From the NCBI RefSeq assembly GCF_014356525.2, contig NC_052504.1, forward strand, positions 61,491,637 to 61,555,636: a stretch of DNA of 64,000 bases, written 5' to 3'. The stretch comes from Nilaparvata lugens. Its lineage: Eukaryota; Arthropoda; Insecta; Hemiptera; Delphacidae. The position numbers were made by a program, and so were the translations under genes. Positions within the stretch are counted from its first letter, which is position 1. Every line of letters starts with the position of its first letter. Below, one piece after another: positions 43,525 through 55,260 of the stretch. The notes beneath the pieces were generated by a model that was not told the DNA's origin, made no database searches, and saw only the letters and a list, made by a program, of their open reading frames with translations.

Positions 43525-45166
43525 GTATTTGTTCCCTATGACTTGAAAAATACTTGATATAAAGGCATGAAACTTTGGGAATATGTTGTGTGAATATTGG
43601 GGATGGTTCCTGACCAAAAACTTCAATAGGGAGGCTAATAATGATTAATCATTAATCCATTTTACAGACCTATGTTTTCGAAATTGTCGGCCTAGCGGCT
43701 ACCGGAGAACGGAAGGATGATCATGATTCAAGATCATATTGAGATAATACGATTTAGCATCTAAAGTTACAAGCTGTAATAAACACGTCACCCTATGATA
43801 AATTGTGTAGGCTACTGCCATTACAACGGTAGTTTGGAGTTGAAGTGTGATTGATTGATACCAGCTGTAGATAATGGTTCCTTAGAAGACCTATACAAAT
43901 AATAATTATCACTCCCCTATCATTGAGTAACCGAAAAATGTTGGAAAAAAATTATTCACCTCATGGAAGAGATTTGTTCATATTTCATTCATTAATGGCA
44001 GAATAATTTACAATCTTTTAATTTAGCTTAGCTTATATTCATCCCAAAATGGAAGATGGAAAGAATATGTATTTCTGTGTGATTCATCGTACATCGCATA
44101 TTTCCTGGACCATCTATTGACAATCAACAGCTATGAAAACATTGAGTTCATCTTTGAAACACTGATTTATCCTATCTATTTTTTTATTCAACACTCTACT
44201 GTTAGATGTTACTACCAATTGATTGAGAAGAATATGTTTTGGGAATAATGAATGCTGCTTGACTAAGCACATAGGAAGTCCGTATTCAGATGTAAATGAA
44301 AATATTGATTGTCAGATAAATTTCATGTTTCACCAAATAAAGTAAAGTGTGACATGAGATACATTGACTTTTTGGCGGTACGAAGTTCGCCAGGTAAGCT
44401 AGTTGTAAATAGAGCTTCATCATTAATAGTCAACGCTGAGAAAGACAGGCTCAATCACCAGGAATACTATAAATTCTATGAAGGACCAGTAAGCCATTAA
44501 TTTTGAGTAGTTCAATCAATTCCATTATGGACACTGGATACAGATTATGGACAATCAATACGTATGAAATTTATTAGCTACAAAATAAAAAACTCTGATT
44601 GAAGTGACCCCGACTACTACAATATGAATAACCATTTAGATCGAATATAAGAAATCACTCACATCTCTCATCAACTCGTACTTTTTGTTCACAAAAATAT
44701 AAGTTATATTTTTATGGCTAGTACTCAAGTTTGCCTTTCTCTGGCCGTGCTACAAATAATGAATATGAATTTATTATGAATTTATTACCAAATACAAAAA
44801 ATATTTTTACAAACAAAATATTCATTAAATTACAATAGTTTTTGGCGTGACTGGAAGAAGAAGCCTTGAGCTCCAGCCACGAGTTCTAAAAATAAGAAAT
44901 ACATTTTTTAACTAATAACAGCAGTACAAATGATACAATTCTGTTGATATATGGTAAATAATCTATGGATGTTGAATTTTATCAATAGTCAAGTACTTGA
45001 TAAACAAAATATAGATACACAGAAAAATAATATAAAAATTGTCAAGTTCTAATAATTTTTATACAATTAATATTCCAAAAATTGTTGATTTAGCCAACTC
45101 AATTCTCAATTTTAAAATAATAGTTCTGTTTTACCCAAGATCTTATTAATCTCAATTTGGTTTTTG

Positions 45167-48028
45167 TTATTTTATCCTTAATAAAGTCTTCCGGATTTTA
45201 TTTATTAGTTTATTACTCTGATATTCAAATTGGTGTTTACTAGATGTTAATGAAGTAAAGTTAATATTGAAAGCATTTACTACAGTTGGCCGTATATTAT
45301 AAGGGATTGTGCGACGGGTAAATTGATGTGTATTTTTATTAATAAAAATAATTAAATTTGTCACATAAGTTTGACGTAACGTTGGTAGATCTATCTCTTC
45401 AAATATTAATCTGCTGGGATAGAGTCTGGGTCTTCCAAGCGCAGCTCTAATAATATGCTTTTGTATTATAAAAAGTTTTTTAAAATGAGTGTCATACGCT
45501 GCTCCCATACTTCTATATTATAATGGAAAAGTGAATGAGCATAAGCGTAGTAAATCGTTCTCAAAATATTCAAGTCTTTTAATTGGTTAATTCTGTAAAA
45601 AATTGTTATTGAATATTTCAGTTTGAAGCATAGATTCTGAATGTGAACGTCCCATTTAATATGCTGATCCACAGAAACACCTAAATATTTGATTGATTTA
45701 ACTCTTTCTATTGGTGGACAAGTGCAGTTAATAGTGATGTTGTTATGACAGTGTATTATCAGCTCAAGCTCATCAGGAGGCTGACCACTTATGTTAGGGG
45801 AAAAAGATATGTATTTAGTTTTACTCGCATTTAGAGTTAAAATATGGCTGTTCAACCACGATTTAACTATTTCAAGACCACGATTAGCAGAGTTAAATGT
45901 TTCATTCCATGTTAAGCCTGAGAAGATTAGAGCAGTGTCATCGGCAAATGATAGTGTGACACCATTAGGAATATCAATTTTCAATAAGTCATTGACATAA
46001 ATCAAAAAAGTAGCGGCGATAGAACAGTTCCTTGTGGAAGTCCAAACTCTTTTATATTTTGAATGTCAGTTTTATCATTTATTGTTAAAATTTGGATTCG
46101 ATCTGTCAAATAGCTTGCAAATATATCTTTTGTTGTTCCTCTTATTCCACAACACTCTAGCTTATGAAAAAGGATAGAATGTGGTATAGAATCAAAGGCC
46201 TTTGCCAAGTCCAAAAATATAGCAAGTGTTTTTCTATTACTATCAAAACTTTTATTTATTAAATTTGTCAAGTGTAAGACAGCATCTTTGGTGGATTTAC
46301 CTTCTTGAAAACCATACTGGTTACTCGAAATGAAATTGTTTTTTCTAAGAAAGTCCATCAATCTAACTTTTATAATTTTTTCCATAATTTTTGATAAATT
46401 GGTTAATAAGCTAATAGGTCTATAGTTTTGAGGATTTGCAAGGTCCTTGGATTTAGGTATTGGTTTAATTAAAGCTATCTTGAATTTCTTTGGAAAATAT
46501 CCTAATAAAAAACACCTATTAAAAATGATTTCCAGAGGGGAAACAATGAATTTTGAGATTTTTTTTAAACATATTCCACTAATGTTATCCACACCCGGAG
46601 ACGAGTTTGGTTTCAGCTCATGTATAAATTTATTTATTTCCGCAGTATCGGTTGGTTTTAGGAAGAAGCTATTCAAAGGTCTCCAGGAGGTAGACTCTGG
46701 GATTTCAATTCGATTATTCTGTATCAAATTATTAGCATAAGACTGGCCAACTGTTGCAAAGTGCTTATTTAATACATTAGCTTCAATTTTGGGTTGAAAA
46801 TCCCTATTTTTATTGTTTGTAATCTCCTTTATGCATTCCCATGTCTTCTTCATATTACCCTTATAAAATTGAAATTTTTCGTTGTAGTATTCTATTTTTG
46901 CATTTTTTATCACGTTGTTCAGAGTGTTTCTGTACCGTTTATATTCCTCCTTTAATCCATTATTGAATGGTTGCTTATTCAACTCTCTATGCATCTTGTC
47001 CCTTTTTCTAATAGAATTAATAATGCCTTGACTAATCCATTGTTTTAAGGGTCTCCTTTTATGTGGTATTTTAAAAGTTTTTGAATTTTTTCTTATGTGG
47101 TCCGTCAGAGTATTTACAAAATTATTAACCAAATTATCAATGTTCTCTGAATTATTATCAAGTATATTATCCCATCTTTCATTCTCTAAGCATCGATAAA
47201 GATTCTCATAGTCGATTTTCATTCTAGTATTAGTCAATTCATTACTTTCAGGTTTTATTCTGCTATTATTTATATGCATGGTTGTGATAAAGTGGTCGGT
47301 AATATTTGATTCGATTATAGTTGCTAATATATTATCAGGATTTATATTATTATTTTTGAGAAAAATATGGTCTATACATGTTTTGTATTATATTGAACTC
47401 TTGTTGGTTTATTAATATAAGATTTGAATCCATTCAGATGAACAGCGCTTAAGTATTCGTTAGTGAGATGACTGTTTTCTAATAGATTCAAGTTCATATC
47501 GCCTACAATCAAAAATGTGCTTCCATTATTGGTATTTTGCAGAAGCAAGTCAAAACTGTTAATAAAGTGAGTAATGTTCAGAGAAGGTGAGCGGTAAACA
47601 GATATCAGAGTATATTTCTTATCATCAATTGTGAATGCGATTGAGAGAGAGTTGGCATTATCTATTTCCAGTTCTATTCTATCGAAATCTATGTCATTGT
47701 GGATGAATGTACATATACCATCACTCTTAGTATACTTATTCTTTTTATAAATAGTTCGGTATCCCTCTATTAGAAAATGACACTGACAGTCTTCAGTTAT
47801 CCATGTTTCGGATAAAACTAATACATTAAATCTTGTTTCACATTGATTCAAATAACATAAAAATTGATCAAAGTTTTCATTAATGCTTCTTATATTCATA
47901 TGTAATAAGTTGACTAGATTCTCTGAACTATTGTTTAAATAATAATTAGGTTTGAAAGTAGCAATATCGTGTACTACAAATGTATCATAGATGCCAAAAT
48001 CGATTGTATCTTCAAAGTTAAATGGCAT
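45167..48028 (-). pseudogene. LINE ORF2: endonuclease and reverse transcriptase, frameshifted
   Basis: Four overlapping frame pieces. Piece 1 (48028-47372) is an exonuclease-endonuclease-phosphatase domain: LLHMNIRSINENF, LVLSETWI (catalytic Glu), ISVYRSPS, FLIVGDMNLNLL. Piece 2 (about 47370-46002) begins CIDHIFLKN, then NITDHF (catalytic His) and the RT fingers and palm: NYRPISLLTNLSKIMEKI, QYGFQEGKSTKDAV, FLDLAKAFDSIPH and GLPQGTVLSPLLF. Piece 3 (46005-45466) carries FADDTALIFSG and YLGVSVDQHIKWDVHI. Piece 4 (45508-45167) is the C-terminal tail with HIIRAALGRP. Breaks lie at about 47375 (A-run), 46004 and 45490. Catalytic residues are preserved, so the decay is recent. Confidence 0.85.
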
Positions 48029-48517
48029 TTTTTTTATGAATAAAAATTAAGAAAAAGGAAGATAAATAAAGAAAAAAAAACTAGCTGAAAAAGTCGAGTT
48101 TGAGCCTGCAAACCCCAGAAAACAACTAAATAAGTTCACTTCTCAATAAGTATTAAATGATGTCCAAAACCTCAATTCAAACAATTCTAAATTATTCCAA
48201 GTCTAAATTAAACAAACATATTCCGAATGAAAAAAGAAACATAAACAAAGAAAAATAAAACCACCGTATGAGATCCACTACACCCTGAATCAATAATCTT
48301 CAATTGACTATTAAAAAAAAAAATAAATAAATAAATAAATAAAACTTAGTTTCAGAAAATAGTGTAATTTTAAATGAAAAGTATTACAGATTATATAATG
48401 TGACAGTACGCACTCTTGGAATACAAAAAATCTAAGTATAGGTATAAAAGAAAATAGAAAAGACAGACAAAATATTTAGATTTCAATCGTAAAGTCCGTG
48501 ATATTTTGATTTTTGCA
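48029..48517 (-). other. Spacer between LINE ORF1 and ORF2
   Basis: About 490 bp without coding signal, including an (AAAT)n stretch at 48319-48343. Confidence 0.6.
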
Positions 48518-49404
48518 TTACTCAAAAGGTTCGAGATCTTCATCCTTGACTATTCTCTTAGCTGGCGAATCTTGTGTTTGACGCACGAGAATTTTCCCAT
48601 CCTTGACCCATACAAACTTTAATTTGCCCCCCCTCTTCAGAAATTTTGCCTTTCCTAGCAAGAGCTTATTTGCGGTTGTTAGGTGTTCATTTATATAAAT
48701 GTTTCCACGAGGTAGGCCAGCGTTCAAGTCCGTGGTTACTAATTTCTTTTTACTTTAGCTGCCAGCAACCAATTTAATTTGGTTCTCCTTGTCGTGAATT
48801 TACAAATAATTGGTTGGATCTTACCTTTCGGAGTAGGAACTCGATGAGCAATAGATATATCATCGTCCTTAAACGGAACGTTGATGACCGCTGCAATGCA
48901 CTTTATAATCTCGTACACATTTTCACCTTTCGTAGTCGGAATGCCAGCTATTTTCAAATTGTCAATTCGAGATCTTTGTTGCAGTTCTCTAATTTCCCTG
49001 TGACACTCATGGTTTACCAGCTTCAAACGTTCGCATTCTTTTTTTAGATTAACATTATCAGTTTGTAGGCTTTTCATGGATTCCTTGATTTCATTCACAG
49101 AGGATGTAAGGGCGGACAGTTTTTCACTAAATACTGCAAACCGTTCATTGATGAATTCTTTCAAGGAGTCAACTAAACATTCTTGATTTTTCTCCTGAAC
49201 AGTATCACTATTATCACTAATTGAGGTGATACATTGATCACACTTCCACGAATTCTTGAGTTTCACATTCTTGTCAAGCTTACGAAAGTTTTTTAGTGAT
49301 TTTATACGCGTACACCTTGGATGGTATTTATTTTCACATACGGTACACTCAATACATTCCTTCAAGTCGATTACAGTTTCACATTCGCTGCACTTGTTTG
49401 CCAT
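48518..49404 (-). pseudogene. LINE ORF1: zinc-finger, coiled-coil nucleic-acid-binding protein, frameshifted
   Basis: ATG at 49404 opens 221 codons: a PHD-like Cys/His cluster (CSECETVIDLKECIECTVCE, YHPRCTRI, WKCDQC), then a heptad-like coiled coil (about residues 90-145) and a C-terminal globular part (RIDNLKIAGIPTTKGENVYE, ISIAHRVPTPKG). The frame is lost in an A-rich run at about 48743 and resumes in another frame as LNAGLPRGNIYINEHLTTAN, ending at 48518. This layout is the usual ORF1 of CR1/Jockey-group LINEs. Confidence 0.8.
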
Positions 49405-50605
49405 AATTCACTGAATTATACTGAAACTATATAACTGAATTATAATTATTCAACTATAAGTAGAATATTAAAAAAAATATATACGGTTTCTAGGTTGGGC
49501 TTTGACGACCTTAATTATTGTTGTTAACCGGAGTCTACACGAACGGCTATCGAGCTGAACCGATTATCGGCATTGGAGATAAAGACATCCGTTCACTACG
49601 GCTGCTCGAGAAGAACTCGAAGTAGAAAATGTAGGTTTATGTTTGACATCTCGTTTTTGTAATCTTGTTGTGTATCAAGAAATTTTTCAATGTGATTTTT
49701 GTTTGCAATAAAATTTGAATTTGAAAAAAGAATTATCAACAAACTCCTAACCAAAGAAAATCTCTGTACTCTGTTCTAATCGGAATGTATGAGACTCCAT
49801 ATTATACAGCTGATAGAAGGCGCACACCAAACTGGCCAAGCATGATACAACAATGGAACAAACACGTGGCAAGCTCATGCTTTGGATCTAAAGAAAATCA
49901 AATTCGATCAGCTGATTGATAAAATTATTTTTAACTTTCCAATGATTACAACATATGTTAGAATATCAAGGGTCAATTATCTCAGTTCCATATGGCATTC
50001 ACCTTACCATGTTCATAGCCTTACTGAATAGGATCCTTTTTCATACTTTGAAACCCTTAGAGAGAAAATATCTCAAAATCCGTTCTTAGTGCGCATCTAG
50101 CACGTTTGAAGAATATTTGTGCAGAGTTTTAAGTCTGTAGGCCAATTAGTTTGAGCTATAGTGTGATTTTACATGAAAATTTCAAAAAATGTCCTCTCCT
50201 GGACCCCTCTCTGTTCCTGGTCGGAATTATTCTGCATAGATCTAATTTTTTTTCGTAGCTGAACAAAAATGTTCCTCATTTGCTGTGCAATTAGCGGTTA
50301 AAAAGTACAAAATTTTTTGGAGGCCCCAGCTCCTTCAGGTGGGCAAATTTCTGAAAATCCTTTCTTAGTGGATGTTCGAGGCTATCATAAACAATTGTGC
50401 AAATTTCAAGTTTGTAGGCTTGGTAGTTTGGGCTGTGGTGTGATTTCAGTCTGTCAGGGCTTAGCCTTTTATAGATATAGAGATTACTTTTTATGAAGAG
50501 TGACTGTAGCAATGTTGAAGTGGAATTTCACTGGATTTGTAATTGTAGTAGTACAGCTTGTCTTTAGTACTTGTGAAGTAATTTTTGATGGAATAACGCT
50601 TTGCC

Positions 50606-50675
50606 TCCTGCTTGGCGTCAATCAGTAGAGCATGAGATTTAATAACTATAAAATCTGGTCGTGGTTTTCTAGGCT
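50606..50675 (+). repeat. Degenerate tRNA-Lys-derived SINE relic
   Basis: GTCAATCAGTAGAGCATGAG resembles the tRNA-Lys A-box arm (xTCAGTxGxTAGAGCATGAGA). ATCTGGTCGTGGTTTTC at normal spacing resembles the anticodon 3' side and T arm, but the B box is mutated. Confidence 0.4.
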
Positions 50676-51008
50676 ATAATTCCACCAATATCCTAATAGG
50701 CTCATTCAGGAGCTCTCACAATAATTGAGTACTGATAATTAACAAAAAAAAAATATATATATATATATATAGATAGATAATTTGTATCCTATGGTATTGG
50801 GGAATAAAATGAATGGTACACCATGAAAAATTTGATACATATATTAAACAAATAATCTCAAAGTTAGATCAATATAGAAAATATATAGAGCAACAAATAT
50901 ACAATGAAACAAGAAACGAAATCGAATAAAATATCACAGATCAGTACTATTTTCTAGTTCCATAGCACGAAACTTTACCATGTGCTTTTCACTTCATCTT
51001 CTTCTCTT

Positions 51009-51570
51009 CTATACTTATAAAAGGCTAAGCCCCGACAGACTGAAATCACACCACAGCCCAAACTACTGAGCCTAAAAACTTGAAATTTTGCACGATTGTT
51101 TATGGTAGCCTGAAAACATCCACTAAGAAAGGATTTTCAGAGATTTGCCCCCCTGAGGGAGCTGGGGCCCCCCCAAAATTTTGTACTTTTTAACCGCTCA
51201 TTGCATAGCAAAGTCATGAGGAACTTTTTTGTTCAGCTACGAAAAAAAATTAGATCTATGCAGAGAAATTTCGATCAGGAGCACAGGGGGGTCCAGGAGA
51301 GGGCATTTTTCGAAAATTTTGATGTAAAATCACACTACAGCTCAAACTAATTGTCCTACAGACTTGAAACTTTGCACAAATATTCTTCAAACATGCTATA
51401 CGCGCACTAAGAACGGATTTTGAGATATTTTGCTTCTAAGGGTTTCAAAAGATGAAAAATGATCCTATTAAGTGAGGTTATGAACATGGTAAAGTGAGTG
51501 CCATATGGAAATGAGATAATTTATTTATTGACATGTGATATTCTAACATATGTTGTAATCATTGAAAATA
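51009..51570 (+). repeat. Truncated copy B of the 2.1-kb repeat
   Basis: Begins CTATACTTATAAAAGGCTAA and shares CACACCACAGCCCAAACTAC, TTTTTAACCGCTCATTGCA and TAAGAACGGATTTTGAGATA with copies A and C. Similarity stops after ACATATGTTGTAATCATTGA. Confidence 0.88.
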
Positions 51571-52734
51571 ACAAAATAATATGATAGAAATTCAAAAAAG
51601 AACATCTTTTCCATTATTGCTTTCTACCTGATTCCACTCAGCCTCAATAATATTGTTCTGATAATTGATAGATATGTTTGATAATATTATTATTATTATT
51701 GATATAATGAAAGTATTCTTTTAATAATTGATTATTATCATTAATATAATAATAGTATTGTTTTGGTAATCAATAAATTAATATTTTTATTTTCACAAAC
51801 TCTGTATAATTTATAATGGTGAATGTGAAACAGCTGCATCAAAGAAATTATCTCAAAAACAAATGTTTAGGGAAACCATAGTTTTAAACTTCGTTTTACT
51901 GATTCAATTTATAAGCCTACACGTGGCATGTATTATTAATTTTTCAGCTAGAACAGTTTTTTGAGACTGCTAAATGAACGTCTACAGTTTTATCAATGCT
52001 GTATCGGCAATATGAGAAAGCATGCAGTTAATATGTCTTTAAATAAAGGTGTTGATATCTACATGATGATTATTCTCTACCATTTTTATTTAATTAAAAT
52101 TTCAAAATTATTCAAGCCTTAATAGATTGACTCACTGTACAGTCAGTCGAAAATGTTAATATTGAAATGAGGGGTATTTTGGCAAGCTGAACAAAAAAGT
52201 AAGGTCCTATGCACCTTTTTGATATTATTTCTTCAAATGAAAAATAAGTTTTGTGGGTTGTTGAAACTCCCCCTGAAAGAGAACTATTCATTTTATCCTA
52301 TCTTTTAGTAAAATAACAATGATTTCTGCATTGAATAACATCTATCTTGCCAACAAGAATCGAACTCTTTGTGAATTTAGATTTGACCTACACTTTAGAT
52401 ATATATATAATTCTATTAATAAATTCATGGAAATTGAAGTACTTTTTTCAGTTAGTTGATGATTAGTTGATGAAATTGATTATCAATAGAGAAAATTATT
52501 ATAATTTTATCAATACAGAATTAGTTGAATGGATAATTGTACTGAGTTCTTGGTCAACAATAATTCAATATTGGTATGTATCCAATCATTTTTTTTTTCA
52601 GAAGTTATTTCATTTGAATTAGAAAATATTTATAAGCTCCTATCAATTTATCATTCATAACAATGAATTCTTCAAAACATGAATTTAATCAAATAAAAAA
52701 TTGCCCCCACTTCTGTATTCATGTTCACATGTTT

Positions 52735-53035
52735 TCCACTTGTGATGGATGGATAGCCAAAATATTGTGGAGCGAGCTGCACGGCGAATTGTAACGAGGG
52801 CTCTGATTGGCTGGAAAGTTCAGGGTTCGGAGTGAGGGGAGCGAGCAGTTAGAGCAGAGGCAAGCGGCACGGCGAATGGTTCGGAGTGCGGTACGGCGAA
52901 TGATTAACAGCTGATTTTTAACATCATGAAACATATGCTCATGTTCGTTGAAGGGCAAGATGTTCGGAGAAATGCACGGTTTGCTGCGCGGTTCGAGGTT
53001 CGGTTCGGCATGTGTGGACGCACCTTTAGTTGTTA
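52735..53035. repeat. GC-richer unassigned block, possible MITE
   Basis: Internally repetitive: CACGGCGAAT(T/G) and GGTTCGGAGTG recur. It closes with TGTGTGGACGCACCTTTAGT, a form common at MITE ends. The left end was not found. Confidence 0.4.
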
Positions 53036-53072
53036 CAGGACATTTATACAGATCACAGGCCAAAGCAACATA

Positions 53073-53101
53073 ATAATCTATCTTCTTCTTCTTCTTTTTC
53101 T

Positions 53102-53136
<35 letters not shown>

Positions 53137-53147
53137 TTCTTCTTCTA
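53073..53147. repeat. (TTC)n microsatellite at the head of repeat copy C
   Basis: Continuous CTT/TTC triplets with one TTTTTC and one CCTC interruption. Confidence 0.93.
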
Positions 53148-55260
53148 CCTATATCTAAAAGGCTAAGCCCCGACAAACTGAAATCACACCACAGCCCAAA
53201 CTACCAAGCCTAAAAACTTGAAATTTCGCACAATTGTTTATTGTAGCCTCAAAACATCCACTACAAAAGGATTTTCAGAAATCTGCCCCCCCTGAGGGAG
53301 CTGGGCCCCACAAAATTTTCACTTTTTAACCGTTCATTGCACAGCAAAGAGCAAAGTCATGAGGAACTTTTTCGTTCAGGTACGAAAAAAATTAGATCTA
53401 TGCAGAAAAATTCCGATCAGGAGCACAGGGGGGTCCAGGAGAGGGCATTTTTCGAAAATTTTCATGTAAAATCACACTACTGCTCAAACTAATTGGCCTA
53501 CAGACTTAAAACTCTGCACAAATATTCTTCAAACATGCTAGATGCGCACTAAGAACGGATTTTGAGATATTTTGCCTCTAAGGATTTCAAAGGATGAAAA
53601 AGGATCCTATTAAGTAAGCTTATGGTAAGGTGAACTCCATATGGAACTGAGATAATTGACACATGGTATTCTAACATATGTTGTAATCATTGGAAAGCTT
53701 AAAACAATTTCATCAATTAGCTGATCGAATTGATTATGCGTTGATTGAGAGCGCGAGCTTACCACGTGTTTGTTCCATCGTTGTATGCTTGGCCAGTTCG
53801 GTTTGCGCCTTCTATCAGCTCATACACTCCGATTGGAACAGAGCACAAAGGTTTTCTCTGGTTAGGAGTTTGTTGATAATTCTTTTTTCAAATTCAAATT
53901 TTATTGCCATCAAAAATCGCATTGGAAACTTTCTTAATAGACAACAAGATTACAGAAACAAAATGTCAAACATATACCTACATTTATTTGTAGCACGGCC
54001 AGAAAAAGACAAACTTGAGTACTAGCCATGAGTTTATTAAATATAACTTAAAATATATATTTTTTGTTAATATTTTGTGAATAAAAATTACGAGTTGATG
54101 AGAGATGCGAGTAATTCCTTATATTTGATCCAAATGGTTATTCATAATACAGTAGTCGGGATCACTGCAATCAAAAATTTTTTATTCTGTACAGTAGCTA
54201 ATAAATTTCATACGTATTGATTGTCTTTAATGTATCCAGTGTCCATAATGGAAGTAATTGAACTACTCAAAATTAATGGCTTACTGGTCCCTCATAGATT
54301 TATAGTATTCCTGGTTATTGAGCCTGTCTTTTTCAGCGTTGTCTATTAATAATAAAGCTTAATTTACAACTAGCTTACCCAGCGAACTTCGTACCGCCAA
54401 TGTATCTCATGTTACACTTGACTTTATTTGGTGAATCATGAAATTCATCTGACAATCAACATGTTCATTTACATCTCAATACGGACTTCCTATGTGTTTA
54501 GTCATGCAGCATTCATTATTCCGAAAACATATTATTCTTCTCAATCAATTGGTAGTAATATCTATCAGTAAATTTTTAAATTTGAAAAAAAGGTTATATC
54601 AGTGTTTCATAGAAAAATATTCAATGTTTTCATAGCTGTAGATTGTCGATATATGGTCCAGGAAATATGCGATGTACGATGAATCACACAGAATTCCATA
54701 TTCTTTCCATTTTAGGATGAATATAAGCTAAGCTAAATTCAAAAAATTGTAAATTATTCTTTCATTCTTCAGTAATTAATGAATGCAATATGAATACTAT
54801 ACAATAAATATATACTCTCTTTCATTAGGTGAATAATTTTTTTCAACATTTTCCAGTTTCTCAATGATAGGGGAGTGATAATTATTTGTATAGGTCTTCT
54901 AAGGAACCATTATCAACAGCTGGTACCAATCAACTATACTTCAACTTCAAACTACCGTTTTAATACCAGTACACAATAATAATTTATCACAGGGTGATAT
55001 GTTTATTACAGCTGGTAACTTCAGATGCTAAATCATATTATCACAATATGATCTTGAATCATGATCATCTTTTCGTTCTTCAGTAGCCGCTCGGCCAAAA
55101 ATTTCGAAAACATATGTCTGTAAAATTGATTAATAAATAATTATTATTAGCCCCCCTATTAAAATTTCTGTTCAGAAACCAACCCCAATATTCACACAAC
55201 ATATTCCTAAAGTTTCATGCCATTATGTCAAATATTTTTCAAGTCTACAGGGAACAAACA
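53145..55260 (+). repeat. Copy C of the 2.1-kb interspersed repeat, uninterrupted
   Basis: Begins CCTATATCTAAAAGGCTAAG and ends near ATATTTTTCAAGTCTACAGG. It is collinear with inverted copy A (43525-50482) apart from the LINE. A 111-codon open frame inside (53690-54025) is not recognised and is broken in copy A. The right part is included in the 1,295-bp tandem duplication. Confidence 0.82.

Larger units (their letters stand above)
44760..49627 (-). mobile_element. CR1/Jockey-group non-LTR retrotransposon, near full length, inactivated
   Basis: In order on the minus strand: a 5' leader (49627-49405), ORF1 (49404-48518), a 0.49-kb spacer, ORF2 with endonuclease and reverse transcriptase (48028-45167), and a 3' UTR ending in AATTCATA-like short repeats. 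Ends are set by comparison with the uninterrupted repeat at 53,980-54,000, which reads CTACAAATAAATGTAGG on the opposite strand. The left flank here carries CTACAAATAA and the right flank AAATGTAGG, so only a few bases are duplicated. Several single-base frameshifts break the frames. The short-repeat 3' end and the absence of a clear poly(A) favour the CR1 clade. Confidence 0.85.
43525..50482 (-). repeat. Inverted copy A of a 2.1-kb interspersed repeat, interrupted by a LINE
   Basis: Read on the minus strand it begins CTCTATATCTATAAAAGGCT and follows the same order of blocks as the plus-strand copy at 53145-55260, ending near TTTTTCAAGTC..AGGGAAC. Subtracting the LINE leaves about 2.09 kb, against 2.12 kb for the other copy. 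Class unknown; the head resembles the Helentron-like pattern at 26422. Confidence 0.82.
50483..53144. other. Region between the inverted 2.1-kb repeats
   Basis: Contains a tRNA-Lys-like relic (50606-50675), an AT microsatellite (about 50752-50772), truncated repeat copy B (51009-51570), a GC-richer block (52735-53035) and a TTC microsatellite. No host gene. Confidence 0.6.

Noticed and set aside
53690..54025. 111-codon open frame
   Set aside because: Lies inside repeat copy C, is interrupted in copy A by substitutions and the LINE, and has no recognised domain.
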